This document shows positions 21,990 through 35,932 of a DNA stretch of 64,000 nt, one piece after another. This DNA comes from Terebella lapidaria. Taxonomy: Eukaryota > Annelida > Polychaeta > Terebellida > Terebellidae. Where the stretch lies: positions 29,320,481 to 29,384,480 of the forward strand of contig OX424561.1 in the NCBI GenBank assembly GCA_949152475.1, in the 5' to 3' direction. The translations under genes and the position numbers were made by a program. Each line of letters starts with the position of its first letter. Within the stretch, counting starts at the first letter, position 1. A model generated the notes under the pieces. The model searched no databases. It was not told the DNA's origin and saw only the letters and a program-made list of their open reading frames with translations.

Positions 21990-24900
21990 TCAGCTGAATG
22001 GGCCAGGTGGCCTATTTCCGTTTTTGTCGAACTCATCTTTATGCGGGCTACTGCCGCTTGCCTGCGATTCATCGCGGGGACTATCTCCACGCCCTCTACT
22101 GGGGGACGAGTTATTCTCCGTCCTTGACCCTCGCACCTCCTCGTTTTCCATCCCGAGCCCGTCTCCTCGATCGATCCAAACGATCCGCATCCCCTGTGGC
22201 GCCTCCCTATCGGAAACGTCGTCCCTCGGATTTTCATGCCCGCCAACAGCTCCAGCGACACCCAGTGCCTGAAACCTAGCTACATCCGGACTGCCGCCAT
22301 CGTCGTTTTCGCCGTTGCCCTCCAAGTGACCTCCAGGTCGGTTAGGTGGGTGTTGAGGCATCACCCCACCCATGCGCCCACGATTGCCATGGTTACCAAG
22401 ATCCAAGGCCACGATTGGGCCTGCACCAGCCCCCACAGGATCTGGCGGTGCAGCCGCAGACACGACCACGCTATTGTTGCTAGGCATGGGGCTGACTCTC
22501 GCCATGGCAACGACTGGCTGCGTGGGTATGTTGTTAGTCATGAGGCTTGGGGCCACGTCCATGGACATAGTCGATGTGGTGGCACCTGTCGTAGAGCTGG
22601 TTCGCTGCGACTGCTTGGGTCCCTTGTTGTAGTTCTGGTCAACCAGTGCCAATGGATCTGCGGGGCACTCAAAGTGAACACAGTGGAACACCTGAAATGA
22701 AGTGAGAGTCAATGAAGATCCCTTCGAAATCCACTTGAAAATGAGACTATCAACTTTGGTAAAATACTAGACTAGTAAATATGAACAGTATAAATCACAA
22801 GCAGAACACTGAATGACATGTGAATATCCTAAAACAATTTGAATGTAGCACTTATATATTTTGTAAACATGCCTCATTAGCTGTGTTGTGTGTGCCCACA
22901 ATCTTGATGAAGGTGACAGGCCTCGATTCAAAGATGATAACCTGCCATGATCGGCAGGCCTCTGTGGTTTTGTCCGCGACAGTCTTCCAGTTGACTTGGT
23001 CTGTCGACACTTCCACGTAATAACTGTAACTTCGACCATCGCAATCCCACAAGAGTAACCTGTAACAATACAAAGTTTTTTTTTATTATTCACATGTTGA
23101 AGTATGGAAATGAGATATGGATGGATGACTGAATTTACTTCGACAATACAGCGCATATAGGGAGGTGTGAATATAACAAAGGTTTTCAATATTGAACGGC
23201 TTCATTCTAATTCAATCAAATGCAGGACATGTAGGAACATGTCTTTAAAACTTCGCACAACGATTCCACCCCAACAAGGCACAAATTTGACTTAGTTTTC
23301 ACACGAACCTCATAGAGCCGATGATGTACGGCTGGGCCAGCTGGACGATGATAGCTCCACTGCCCAGCTGGTGACAGGTGTATCCAGAGTCCCAGTCATA
23401 GTTCTTCGTGTCACCGTTGATGAGAGCGTTACGACTCCGACTGACCCCCTCGATCACACAGGCGCTTGCCTCTATCGTGGCTACGTTCTCCTTTGGCACT
23501 GTGGGAAATATAAGTGACGAGAAAATAGATTTGTGATTTTAGAACTTTTTTTTTCTGGAAAGCACAACTTTGTACCACATGCTGAACAGCTTTGATCTGT
23601 CCAGAACCAGTAGTTATTACTATACATACATAGATCACTATAATTTTCGGTATTTGGAGGTAAAAGCATGGCGATAAGTATGCAATATTGCACTTTGTCA
23701 ACAAAAATGAACTACAATATCCACAATATAGTTTCTAGACAGTATCACTCACTCATGTCCATGAGTGATATGCTTTAAAACAAGAAATGTACTAGTATAT
23801 CACTGTTTTTACATGCAAAATGATTTTGACCAGAATGAGCATACCAATGATTCCATTGTCAAGTTCACAAGGCTTCTTTGAGAAGAGACACTCTATGGAC
23901 ACGAGGTGGAAAACACGGTTGACCGTGTTGTGTGTCCCCATCACTCGAATGTATCTGCGGGAATATCATAAAATGTTAGAGTGAACAAGGTATTGTCTCT
24001 GGGAAAATTTCAAAATTAACATGCTCAACACATGAAAAGGTATCAAAAGTAAATGGAATGGACACTGCCTGTTGAGTAATGTCAACCAAGACACATAATA
24101 TCTATGAGTCTTACTAGTTAATAATAATATTATAAAATTAATATCTATGAGTCTTAATAAGTTATTTTAATTCATGGAAAATTCAACAGAATACAATAAA
24201 TCAATCAACAGCAATTCTCTGATGCTACCATGACATGGCACCTTGATACCATTAAATCGATCCCGCCCTGTACAAAGTCCCTGTACCGACCTGACGACTC
24301 GGCGTGGAAAGCGCAGGTACTGCCAGGACCGACACAGGTACCGAGTGTGGTCCACGACCCGCACCCAGTCTTTGTCATCCATCGAAACCTCCACGTGATA
24401 GGAGTACGATCTGGAAAGGACGAGAGAGATTCATGTGGGCATTGCAATTCTAATAGTATTCATTCATGTACTATTAAGGATACTGGAAATACTGTTATAC
24501 ATAATCTGTTAGGCGTTAGCGAAGGAATATGCATCAAATAGTGTTGAGGTTAACAGAGTTGGAACATCCGTGGCTCATCAATGATCCCTACATTTTAATA
24601 GCACCTGTGTCCTGTAGCACGTTCATGATCGGTATATTAAGCAGTAGAAGTAGACAGTTAATTGTAGAAAATGAATTTACTCGAGCTAATGCCACATACA
24701 ACATGCTGATGTACAAAAGTAGGTACTGTTTAAACCTCTGCCCAATTTACCTCTGATCTCGATCCCACAACAGCATGACGATGGTGTTGATGATGCTAGG
24801 CTGAGCCAGCTTGATCACGATGCCCTGTCCCTGGCTGTCGTCGATCGGGTGCCGCGTGAAGCCCCGGTCCAAGTCATAGTTCTGGTGGTCGCCGTCCAGC

Positions 24901-27900
24901 AACGCAGCCTTCATCTCGCCCTTGATGACTTGTGCCCCGTGACGGAGCGTGGCAATATTCTCTTCGAGGCCTGGTGTGGGAATTTTTGGCGGATAATTTA
25001 TTTGGGCTTGAAATTATTGTAACACAAAGGATTTCATCCATTGAGCATTATGTAGAAAGCAATTAGATCTATAAATCATAATTCACTAATAATGTCATTG
25101 ATAATTAGGACTATAATATGTACATAATATATGTGCATCAGAATGGACCAAGTAGTAATTCCATTCTAAAATTTACTTTGTCTGTGTCTTATCTTCAGTA
25201 TTTATATTTCGCAAAATATTGATGTACCCACTCAATAAAACCACTGGAAGTGTCACTTACGTAAGAATCCTCTGTACTCCAGTTCCATGTCCCTGCTCTC
25301 GTTCTTTAGCTTGATTGCATCTAGAATCGAGTCGGCTGAGACAAGGTTCGACATTCGGACAATGTTTAGGAGATCTTCCAAATTCATCAGAGGCAGTCTC
25401 ACCACCTACAAGTTAAAGCACACAGATCAGTGATGAATATTGACATGTGTTTTCATGATGTAACTTACTTGAGTGTACACGTGAAAGTGTATTTCATCAA
25501 CTTGTACATAACTTGTATAAATCAAGGCACCACCCCCTCCCCCCCCCCCCTCCCAGATGAATGAAAGGCTTTCAATAACGCAAATTCTAACTAGACGTCA
25601 CGGCCTAAAGATGCCTTGGAGGCATTTCGGTGTGATGATTAATTTATAATATATACTAGATATCGACGAAAATGGAAAATGTCGACTCCGCAAAAAAATT
25701 TACCGTTAAAATAATACCCCTTAGACATGTTTGTCTAGGGCGACGAGTCCGAAAAAAAAGTCCATTTTGCTCTACGACTCACCGTTTCCGAGATATCGAC
25801 GAAGACGAAAAATGCCAACTCGGCAAAAAATTTTTTAGTCAAGGTCAAAGTTCATCCATAATACATATAAGATAAATGTTGTCTAGAGCGACGAGTCCGA
25901 AAATATCGTCCGTTTCGCTCTACGACGCACCGTTTCCGAGATATCGACGAAAACGAGAAATGCTGACTCGGCAAAAAAAATTCGAGTCAAGGTCAAAGTT
26001 CATCCATAATACCCTTAAGACATGTTTGTCTAGGGCGACGAGTCCGAAAATAACGTCCGTTTCGCTCCGAGATATCGACGAAAAAAAAACTCGGCAAAAA
26101 AATTTTGGGTCAAGGTCAAAGTTCATCCATAATACCCCTCAGACATGTTAGTCTAAGGCGACGAGTCCGAAAATAACGTCCGTTTCGCTCTACGACGCAC
26201 CGTTTCCGAGATATCAACGAAAACAAAAAATGCCGACTCGGCAAAAAAATTTTGGGTCAAGGTCAAAGTTCATCCATAATACCCCTCAGACATGTTTGTC
26301 TAGGGCGACGAGTCCGAAAATAACGTCCGTTTCGCTCTACGACACACCGTTCCCGAGATATCGACGAAAACGAAAAATGCCGACTCGGCAAAAAAATTTC
26401 TGGTCAAGGTCAAAGTTCATCCATAATACCCCTTAGACATGTTTGTCTAGGGCGACGAGTCCGAAAATAACGTCCGTTTCGCTCTACGAAGCACCGTTTC
26501 CGAGATATCGACGAAAACGAAAAATGCCGACTCGGCAAAAAAATTTTGTGTCAAGGTCAAAGTTCATCCATAATACCCTCAAGACATGTGTGTCTAGAGC
26601 GACGAGTCCGAAAATAACGTCCATTTCGCTCTACGAAGCACCGTTTCCGAGATATCGACGAAAACGAAAAATGCCGACTCGGCAAAAAAATTTCGGGTCA
26701 AGGTCAAAGTTCATCCATAATACCCTTAAGACATGTGTTTCTACAGCGACGAGTCCGAAAATAACGTCCGTTTCGCTCTACGAAGCACCGTTTCCGAGAT
26801 ATCGACGAAAACGAAAAATGCCGACTCGGCAAAAAAATTTCGGGTCAAGGTCAAAGTTCATCCATAATACCCTTTAGACATGTTTGTCTACGCTCGAGAC
26901 GAGTCTGAAAATAACGTCCGTTTCGCTCTACGACACACCGTTTCCGAGATATTGACGAAAACGAAAAATGCCGACTCGGCAAAAAAATTTCGGGTCAAGG
27001 TCAAAGTTCATCCATAATACCCTTTAGACGTATTTGTCTAGGGCGACGAGTCCGAAAATAACGTCCGTTTCGCTCTACGAAGCACCGTTTCTGAGATATC
27101 GACGAAAACGAAAAATGCCGACTCGGCAAAAAAATTTCGGGTCAAGGTCAAAGTTCATCAATAATACCCTTTAGACATGTTTGTCTACGCTCCGAGATGA
27201 GTCTGAAAATAACGTCCGTTTCGCTCTACGACACACCGTTCCCGAGATATTGACGAAAACGAAAAATGCCGACTCGGCAAAAAAATTTCGGGTCAAGGTC
27301 AAAGTTCATCCATAATACCCTTTAGATATGTTTGTCTAGGGCGACGAGTCCGAAAATAACGTCCGTTTCGCTCTACGAAGCACCGTTTCCGAGATATCGA
27401 CGAAAACGAAAAATGCCGACTCGGCAAAAAAATTTCGGGTCAAGGTCAAAGTTCATCAATAATACCCTTTAGACATGTTTGTCTACGGCGACGAGTCCGA
27501 AAATAACGTCCGTTTCGCTCTACGACGCACCGTTTCTGAGATATCGACGAAAACGAAAAATGCCGACTCGGCAAAAAAATTTCGGGTCAAGGTTAAAGTT
27601 CATCAATAATACCCTTTAGACATGTTAGTCTAGGGCAACGAGTCCGAAAATAACGTCCGTTTCCGAGATACCGACGAAAACGAAAAATGCCGACTCGGCA
27701 AAAAAATTTCGGGTCAAGGTCGAAGTTAATCAATAATACCCTTTAGACATGTTAGTCTAGGGCGACGAGTCCGAAAATAACGTCCGTTTCGCTCTACGAC
27801 GGACCGTTTCCGAGATATCGACGAAAACGAAAAATGCCGACTAGGCAAAAAAATTTGGGGTCAAGGACAAAGTTCATCCATAATACCCCTTAGACATGTT

Positions 27901-30900
27901 TGTCTAGGGCGACGAGTCCGAAAATTCCCAAATTTTAATTGTAAATTTGCCGTTTATTGTTATTACTCACCTCTAAACTACTACATGCTCCTTTTCGATC
28001 CTTTGGATCGTTCTGGATAGAAATTCGCGTACTGAAAGCAAGGCACGATCGTCTGCCTGCATGACTCGAGCGCTCCTTTTGCCGCCAAAACCGCCGCGCA
28101 TATGCGCGCGCAGCTGCGCAGAAGCTTCACTTTTCTGTCCAAAAAAGCGACAAAAGGAAGCCCCTAGCACACAACTGGCGGGGATGGATGGGAGGGCCTT
28201 TACTGTAGTAGTTTAGAGGTGAGTAATAACAATAAACGGCAAATTTACAATTAAAATTTGGGAAGTTTATTTTATACATCACCAATCTAAACTACTACAT
28301 GCTCCTTAGAATCAAAGGATAGGCGGTGGAGCAGTAGTGCTAGAGAGTCATGAAAACAGACGATAGTCTTGATTTCAAGCGAATCGCTAAAATGCTACAT
28401 TTTCGATATATCTTTAGTAATATAATAAAGATACTCACCTAGCGGTGCGATCGCTTGCCTCCGACATGCACGAATTTCTTCTTCACCCATCGGTGGAAAA
28501 CGGAACTCTACTTGAGACCGTAACATAAAGAACTCAAACACAAACACAAAGTGTTGCTTATATACACGTGCACGTTAAAACCAAGACTTTTCTGTCCAGC
28601 TGGTTCAAACAACAGCTTGCGCTACGACCAGCGGACCCAGTCTAAATCTGGACGACTGGTCCTGAAGTTCGGCAGCATTGGACAGATAGAACCCGATGAA
28701 TGTCGTAGAATTAGTCCACATTCCAGCCCTCACGATATATTCCAACGGAATATTCGACCTGGCCGCCAAAGACATCGAGATGTGTCGGATTTGGTGGGAC
28801 GATATTTTGTAAGTGACTCGATCGTCAGCACCTGATTCCGCATAGACAGTCCTCACTACAACCTTCACCCATCGGGATAGTGTAGCTGTGGAGATATCCG
28901 TAGCCCTATTAGGCTGATAGGAAATAAATAACCGCTTGCGATCTTTCCTGATCGATCTGGTACGATCGATGTAGATTTTCAGCGCTCTTACCGGGCACAA
29001 TAGAGCGTCCGGCTCATTCCGTCCTACGTAACCGCCCAGTGACGGAATTACGATAGGGGAGAACGCTTTCCCGCCCTCAACTGCAGCACGTGTTTTAGGC
29101 ATAAAATCACGTACTGGGTATAAGGAAATGGACCCATCCGCGCCAAATGCGACTCGCGATACGTCGATCGCCGCGACATCTGACCGTCTTCGACCACTTG
29201 CTAGCATAACTAGCAAGAAAGTCTTAAGAGTTAACCTCTGCAAGGAAACTTCCTTGAGAGGCTCCCAAGGTGCTTTAGTAAGACAATATAGCACAAAAGC
29301 CATGTCCCAATCCGGTAGAGTAGGAACTCCGCGTGGCCTTTGCGTCCTAAAGGACGCCAAGAGATCAGCAAGGATACGATTATTAGTTAAATCGATCCCC
29401 CTAGCACGGAATACAGGGCCCAGCATGGACCTGTATCCCTCGATCGTAGTAGGCTTCAAATTAAGCCTATCAAAGAGATAGCAGAGAAAGTCTAGCACTG
29501 CATTCAGAGGGGCAGAGAGCGGATCAATGCGCCTTCCGTTACACCAACGTACGAATACTCTCCATTTAGCCTCATACGTTTTAGAGGAGGATCTCCTATT
29601 CTTTCTCGCGAGATGTACGGACACCTGCTGAGAAAATCCTGCCTCCTGGAAGGATCGCTCGATAGCCTCCACACGTGTAATTTGAGCACGTGGACGGAAT
29701 CGTGAAATATATCCCGCCCCGGTTGCTTCAGCAACCTGTCCTCGATCGGGAGAACCCGTGGTACATCGATCAGGAGGGACAGTAGCAGGGGGAACCACGC
29801 CTGCATCGGCCAGCATGGCGCCACCAACAGAATCTCGCACTGAGACCTGGCTACTTTGTGCAGCACTTCTGTTAGGAACCGAGTTGGCGGGTACGCATAC
29901 CCGAACATCCCGTCCCACGACTGAGACATCGCGTCCACAGCCAGTGCCTCGCTCTCTGGCAGAGGTGAGAAGTAGACCGGGAGCTTGTGATTCCGAGAGG
30001 TTGCGAACAGGTCTATGTTCGGTGTCCCGAACGCCCGACAAACGCGCCGAAACACCCCCGGATGCAGACTCCACTCCGTGCCTATGATCTTGTCCGGTCT
30101 CGACAGAGCGTCCGCTAGGACATTCCTGTGACCCGGCAGGTGCCTCGCCCTGATAAACAGACGGTACTTGAAGGCAAACCTGATCAGACACTCGGCCTCC
30201 AAACAAAGCTGACTCGAGCGAGTTCCACCTTGTTTGTTTATGTGCGCCACTACTGTGCTGTTGTCTGTGAAGACCAACCACTTCGTCCCTGGGGGACTCT
30301 GAGGCCCCCAGATCTCGAACGCACGTCTCACCGCTCGCAGCTCTAGGACATTGATGTGCAACGCCCTCTCGCTCGTGTTCCACACAGCAGAGAGTTCGTG
30401 CTCGTCCATATGAGCTCCCCAAGCCAATTCTGACGCATCGGTGAAGAAGGTCCGATCGGGCAGATACTCCGCCAGTGGCATCCCTCGGAAAAGATTCCGA
30501 TGGTCCCGCCACCAATGCATTGCTTCCCGAGCACGATCGTCCACCGATACGACTTGGTCTAGTCGATCGGTGAGGATCCGCCATTGCAACGCTAGAACCA
30601 TTGAATGGGTCTGCGGAAGCACCTGCCGAAAGGCACCTGTTTCTCCATCGACGCCAACAGACCGATGATGGACAGAAACTGTCGAGCTGTGATCGACGAC
30701 TGCGTCAGCGCGACCTCCATCGCCGCAATCGCCTTGAGAACTCTCTTCCGCGGAGGAAGAGCTACTCCTCGCTCTAGATCGTAATCTACCCCGACATACT
30801 CGAACCTCTGTGTCGGGGACAGATGAGACTTCGCCCAATTGGGGATCCAGCCAAGGCTGGTCGCCAACCTGAGGACGAACCCGGATTGCTCTATAGCCTG

Positions 30901-33900
30901 AGACGGGGAGTCGGCTATGATTAACCAATCGTCGATATAATGGTGGAATTGAATTCCAACCGATCGAAACCTGGCTGCCATCGTCCTTACGATACGGGTG
31001 AACACGTAAGGGGCGGTGGCTACTCCAAAAGGAAGTACCCTGAACTGATACACCGAACCCTCGAAGGCGAACTTGAGGTATCGCCGATCGGCTGGGTGTA
31101 TTGGCACATGTAAGTACGCGTCCTTGACGTCGATACTGACTGCCCACTTCCCCTTGGACAGAGCTTTATGGAAGGAAAGCGCCGACTCCATCTTGAACCT
31201 GGGTATGATCAGGAATTTGTTGAGGTTTGACAGATCGAAAACGGGACGCCACCCGCCTGTCTTTTTCGGCACTAGGAAGATGAGAGAATAGAATCCTCTC
31301 TCGTCCTTGACCACCTCGATCGCACGTTTCTCTAGCAACTGCTGCACCTCGTGCTGCAGAAGCTGAAACTTTTCCCGATCGCCGGGCACAGGGAAGAACC
31401 ACGCTTTGGGTCTGATCGGTGGTTTTCCAGCCTCCCATCTGAAGGTGAGACCGAACTTCACCCATGCCACGACTGAATTGTCTGACGACGCCAGATCGCT
31501 CCAGTTCCGGACGAACTGAGCCAGGCGTCCCCCGACTGGACCAGGTTGTGGAAGATCGAATTCCGACAGAACTGAACCTTCCACAGAGCCTACGCTTTCC
31601 CGCAACGAGTCACTTCTTACCAGAAGCTTTCCCTTTGCCCTTGAAGCGTCCACCCCCTTTGCCTCCACGCTTGCCATCCCCCTGGGGAGGGGGAGGCTGC
31701 GCCCCCCGAAAGGGCGGCTGCGTAGAAGCGGGTGCATGTGGTGCCTGAGGTTGGGCAGGCTTCTGACCCTTGGTCTTCTTGCCTGTCCCAGACCCCGCCG
31801 ACTTCCCAAGCAAAGCCTTGGCCATAGCCTCATCCCGGAGATGTTCCCGCATGACGGAAATATCCGATCGAGAGAGGTTGGCGTAGGTATAGCCTGAGAA
31901 AAGCGGCCTCCCACGTAGCTCAGCGACGTCCGTAGCGGACACGTCAAGCAGACGGAGATCGGCATCACGCATGGTGAGATCCAATTGTGCGCCCAGGTGC
32001 GCACTGTCACGCTCAGCAGCATGGACCACTCCGGCCAAGACGCCGAGTGCTGCATGAATGTTGGCGCGACTCCCCTCCTCCAGATCCGCCTCGTCCACAA
32101 ACTCCTGAACCAAAGTGGTCAGGTGATCCGTCAACGAGAGCTGCCCCATCAATTGATGAGACAGCGTCTGCCAGTGAGAAAGGCGAGCCTTTTCCACATA
32201 AGCCAGACCAGACCGTACCCTGCTTCCGGGAAAGCAGGTGAAGGTTAGGGTCTTCGACCGGGACGGAAGTCTGATGTCCACCCTCGGACTCTACAGTCCG
32301 ATAGGTGTCGATCGACTCAGGTCGAACACGGCTAGTCGGGAATGTCGACTCCGTACGAGCCACATCCTTCTTAGCCGTAACTCCCTTGTTGATCTTGTCG
32401 AAGGACTTGACCAACGCGGGAGCCACAGGGAGCCGGATCGGCCGACGAACTGGCGCCGACGCGAACCTACCGGTTCCCCGTGAGGGCCCTGGAGCATCGA
32501 TCGGCAAGTCCATTCGCCTTGCGACCGACTCCAAAGCCCACCGGAAGTTAGAACCCCCGGCCTGATCGGAAGTCTCATCCTCCGAGGAGGACGACTCCTG
32601 ATCAGCTTCCACTCGACCCCCCCGATCGTTGGACCTCACAGGTCCGATCGAAGACCTCGATGACCCCAAGGGTACATCAAAGGACGGGCGAGGGAATGCC
32701 TGCTCAGCGATCGCGCCCGTCCGGCGACTTACATCCGCGTACACAGGACTTGAGTGGCCCTGAGGAACGACCCCAGCACCACCCGCCCGATCGTGCCCTG
32801 ATCGAGGACCAGGAGCACGACCGCCAAGTGAAGACTCCCGATCGCACGAACGATCGAGAGCCTCACCCCCAAACAAAGGGAACTCTTCCCCCTCGAACCT
32901 CGAGACCGAGGACCCGAATGAGCCATCCAAGATGCTCCGCCGATCGAAGCCCGAAGCCTGATCGTCGCCCACCGAGAGGTCGGACGAAGCCTGAGCCACA
33001 TCGAAAATCGATGTGGTCTCAGCACCACGGCGCTTAGAGGAAGCACGCTTCCTCTTCTTGGAAGGCCCAGGGGAAGAGACGACGGACCCCTCCACCTCGA
33101 TCGGCCCCGACTGAGGGACGACGAAGGTGGAGTGCGGTTCCTTGGCTGCTTTCGCCTTGGCAAGAACTGAAACCTTCTTCTTAGAAGATTTCGACTTCTT
33201 GCCAGCAGGGGGAGCAAGCTCTCCCTGCGACGAAGGGGCAGCCGAAGAACCGGCCGGGACTCCCTGTCCAAGCAGGGAAGAGAGACCCGGCAGGAGGGGA
33301 CCCTGAAGGGACGATAACGACTGTGCAAAGAAGGATTGCACAGCCGCGTTGACCATGTCCTGTGTTAGCCCCAGGGGCTGGCTAACACCGGACGCAATCT
33401 GTGCCGTCACAGGCGGAGTCTCCACCTCCATGGGCGACTGGCGGACTTGCGGAGCCGAAGCTTCCGCAAGCCTCAAAGCATCCCGACGAGCCAACGAGGC
33501 TTCGGAATACTTTGCAGTCGCCTGCACGAAGGAAGAGGGACGCCAGAAACGGCACAGATCACACCTCAAATCCTCCATAGATACCGGGCCATGGTCTAAA
33601 CAGTCGAAACACACACTGTGTTTCTCCCCTCCTCGGAGGGTATTGACCAGACACTTCGGGCATGGACGTTCGTCCATGGCACCGGTACCAAGGGAGGATT
33701 GTGAAGCCATGATCACGAAAGGGAACTAACCACACACAGTAACAGGGCGGGCAAAATACGCAAACCTGAGACCGCGCTGAAAAAGAACCCTAAGAGGACT
33801 ACGAATATATAAACTACAGTATACGTATACACAATATATACAGTAGAAAAACTAGACGTCAAGGCCTAAAGATGCCTTGGAGGCATTTCGGTGTGATGAA

Positions 33901-35888
33901 TAATTTATAATACTAGATATCGACGAAAATGAAAAATGTCGACAAATTTCGGGTCAAGGTCAAAGTTCATCCATAATACCCGCTAGACATGTTTGTCTAG
34001 GGCGACGAGTCCGAAAATACCATCCGTTTCGCTCTACGACGCACCGTTTCCGAGATATCGACGAAAACGAAAAATGCCGACTCGGCAAAAAAATTTCGGG
34101 TCAAGGTCAAAGTTCATCAATAATTCCCCTTAGACATGTTTGTCTAGTGCGACGAGTCCGAAAATAACGTCCGTTTCGCTCTACGACGCACCGTTTCCGA
34201 GATATCGACGAAAACGAAAAATGCCGACTCGGCAAAAAAATTTGGGGTCAAGGTCAAAGTTCATCAATAATTCCCCTTAGACATGTTTGTCTAGTGCGAC
34301 GAGTCCGAAAATAACGTCCGTTTCGCTCTACGACGCACCGTTTCCGAGATAACGACGAAAACGAAAAATGCCGACTCGGCAAAAAAATTTCGGGTCAAGG
34401 TCAAAGTTCATCAATAATACCCCTTAGACATGTTTGTCTAGTGCGACGAGTCCGAAAATAACGTCCGTTTCGCTCTACGACGCACCGTTTCCGAGATATC
34501 GACGAAAACGAAAAATGCCGACTCGGCAAAAAAATTTTGGGTCAAGGTCAAAGTTCATCCATAATTCCCCTTAGACATGTTTGTCTAGTGCGACGAGTCC
34601 GAAAATAACGTCCTTTTCGCTCTACGACGCACCGTTTCCGAGATATCGACGAAAATGAAAAATGCCGACTCGGCAAAAAAATTTCGGGTCAAGGTCAAAG
34701 TTCATCAATAATTCCCCGTAGACATGTTTGTCTAGTGCGACGAGTCCGAAAATAACGTCCGTTTCGCTCTACGACGCACCGTTTCCGAGATATCGACGAA
34801 AACGAAAAATGCCGACTCGGCAAAAAAATGTCGGGTCAAGGTCAAAGTTCATCCATAATACCCCTTAGACATGTTTGTCTAGTGCGACGAGTCCGAAAAT
34901 AACGTCCGTTTCGCTCTACGACGCACCGTTTCCGAGATATCGACGAAAACGAAAAATGCCGACTCGGCAAAAAAATTTCGGGTCAAGGTCAAAGTTCATC
35001 CATAATACCCCTTAGACATGTTTGTCTAGTGCGACGAGTCCGAAAATAACGTCCGTTTCGCTCTAGGACGCACCGTTTCTGAGATATCGACGAAAACGAA
35101 AAATGCCGACTCGGCAAAAAAATTTCGGGTCAAGGTCAAAGTTCATCCATAATACCCCTTAGACATGTTTGTCTAGGGCGACGAGTCCGAAAATAACGTC
35201 CGTTTCGCTCTACGACGCACCGTTTCCGAGATATGCAGGATGAATCAAGGATGACTCAGCAAAAAATTATTTCGACCTCTAGGTCAAAGGTCGTTTGAGG
35301 TATCGATCCCAAAATCAATAGGGTTCTTCCCTGGTGGTATATAAACCTCCGTGCAAAATTCTGCAACTATTGCCTGAATATTTTTTGAGTTATCGTCCGG
35401 AAACCAAGTTCCTCGATTTCATCCTCACGGACCTCACGGACCTCGGAGCCGGATCAAAAAAAAAAGTACACCCTAGAGATGTTTGTCTAGGGCGACGAGT
35501 CCGAAAATAACGTCCGTTTCGCTCTACGACGCACGGTTTCCGAGATATGCAGGAAGCCTCAAGGATGAATCAGCAAAAAATTATTTTGACCTCTAGGTCA
35601 AAGGTCGTTTGACGGATCGATCCCAAAATCAATAGGGTTCTTCCCTGGTGGCATATGAACCTCCATGCAGAGTTCTGCAACTATTGCATAAATATTTTTC
35701 CAGTTATCGTCCGGAAACCAAGTCTTAAAATTAGCCTTGATTTCATCCTCACGGACCTCACGGACCTCCGATCCGGCTCAAAAAGAATAGGGTTCTTCCT
35801 CATATCATTTCTGACTTGCGGTGAAAATTTGACGAGGATCCGTCAATTCAATCTAAAGTTATCGTCCGGAAACCAAAAGTGGCGGAAG

Positions 35889-35932
<44 letters not shown>

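Noticed and set aside
25672-26877. Open frames through the 147-bp array giving a 49-residue repeating peptide (SPKITSVSLYEAPFPRY-type)
   Set aside because: 147 is divisible by three, so any stop-free frame stays open by itself. The repeats vary like non-coding satellite and no start, splice or protein family supports coding.
25880-27910. Hammerhead-ribozyme-like word GACGAGTCCGAAA in each satellite unit
   Set aside because: The essential CUGAUGA core is not present (GCGACGA instead) and the helices do not fit around a cleavage site, so the likeness is probably chance.
29128-33729. + strand ORFs over the DIRS genes
   Set aside because: They mirror the - strand DIRS coding frames and show no recognisable domain.
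25760-35235. Regular repeats considered as a CRISPR-like array
   Set aside because: The units are joined head to tail with no unique spacers, in a eukaryotic intron, inside a transposon.
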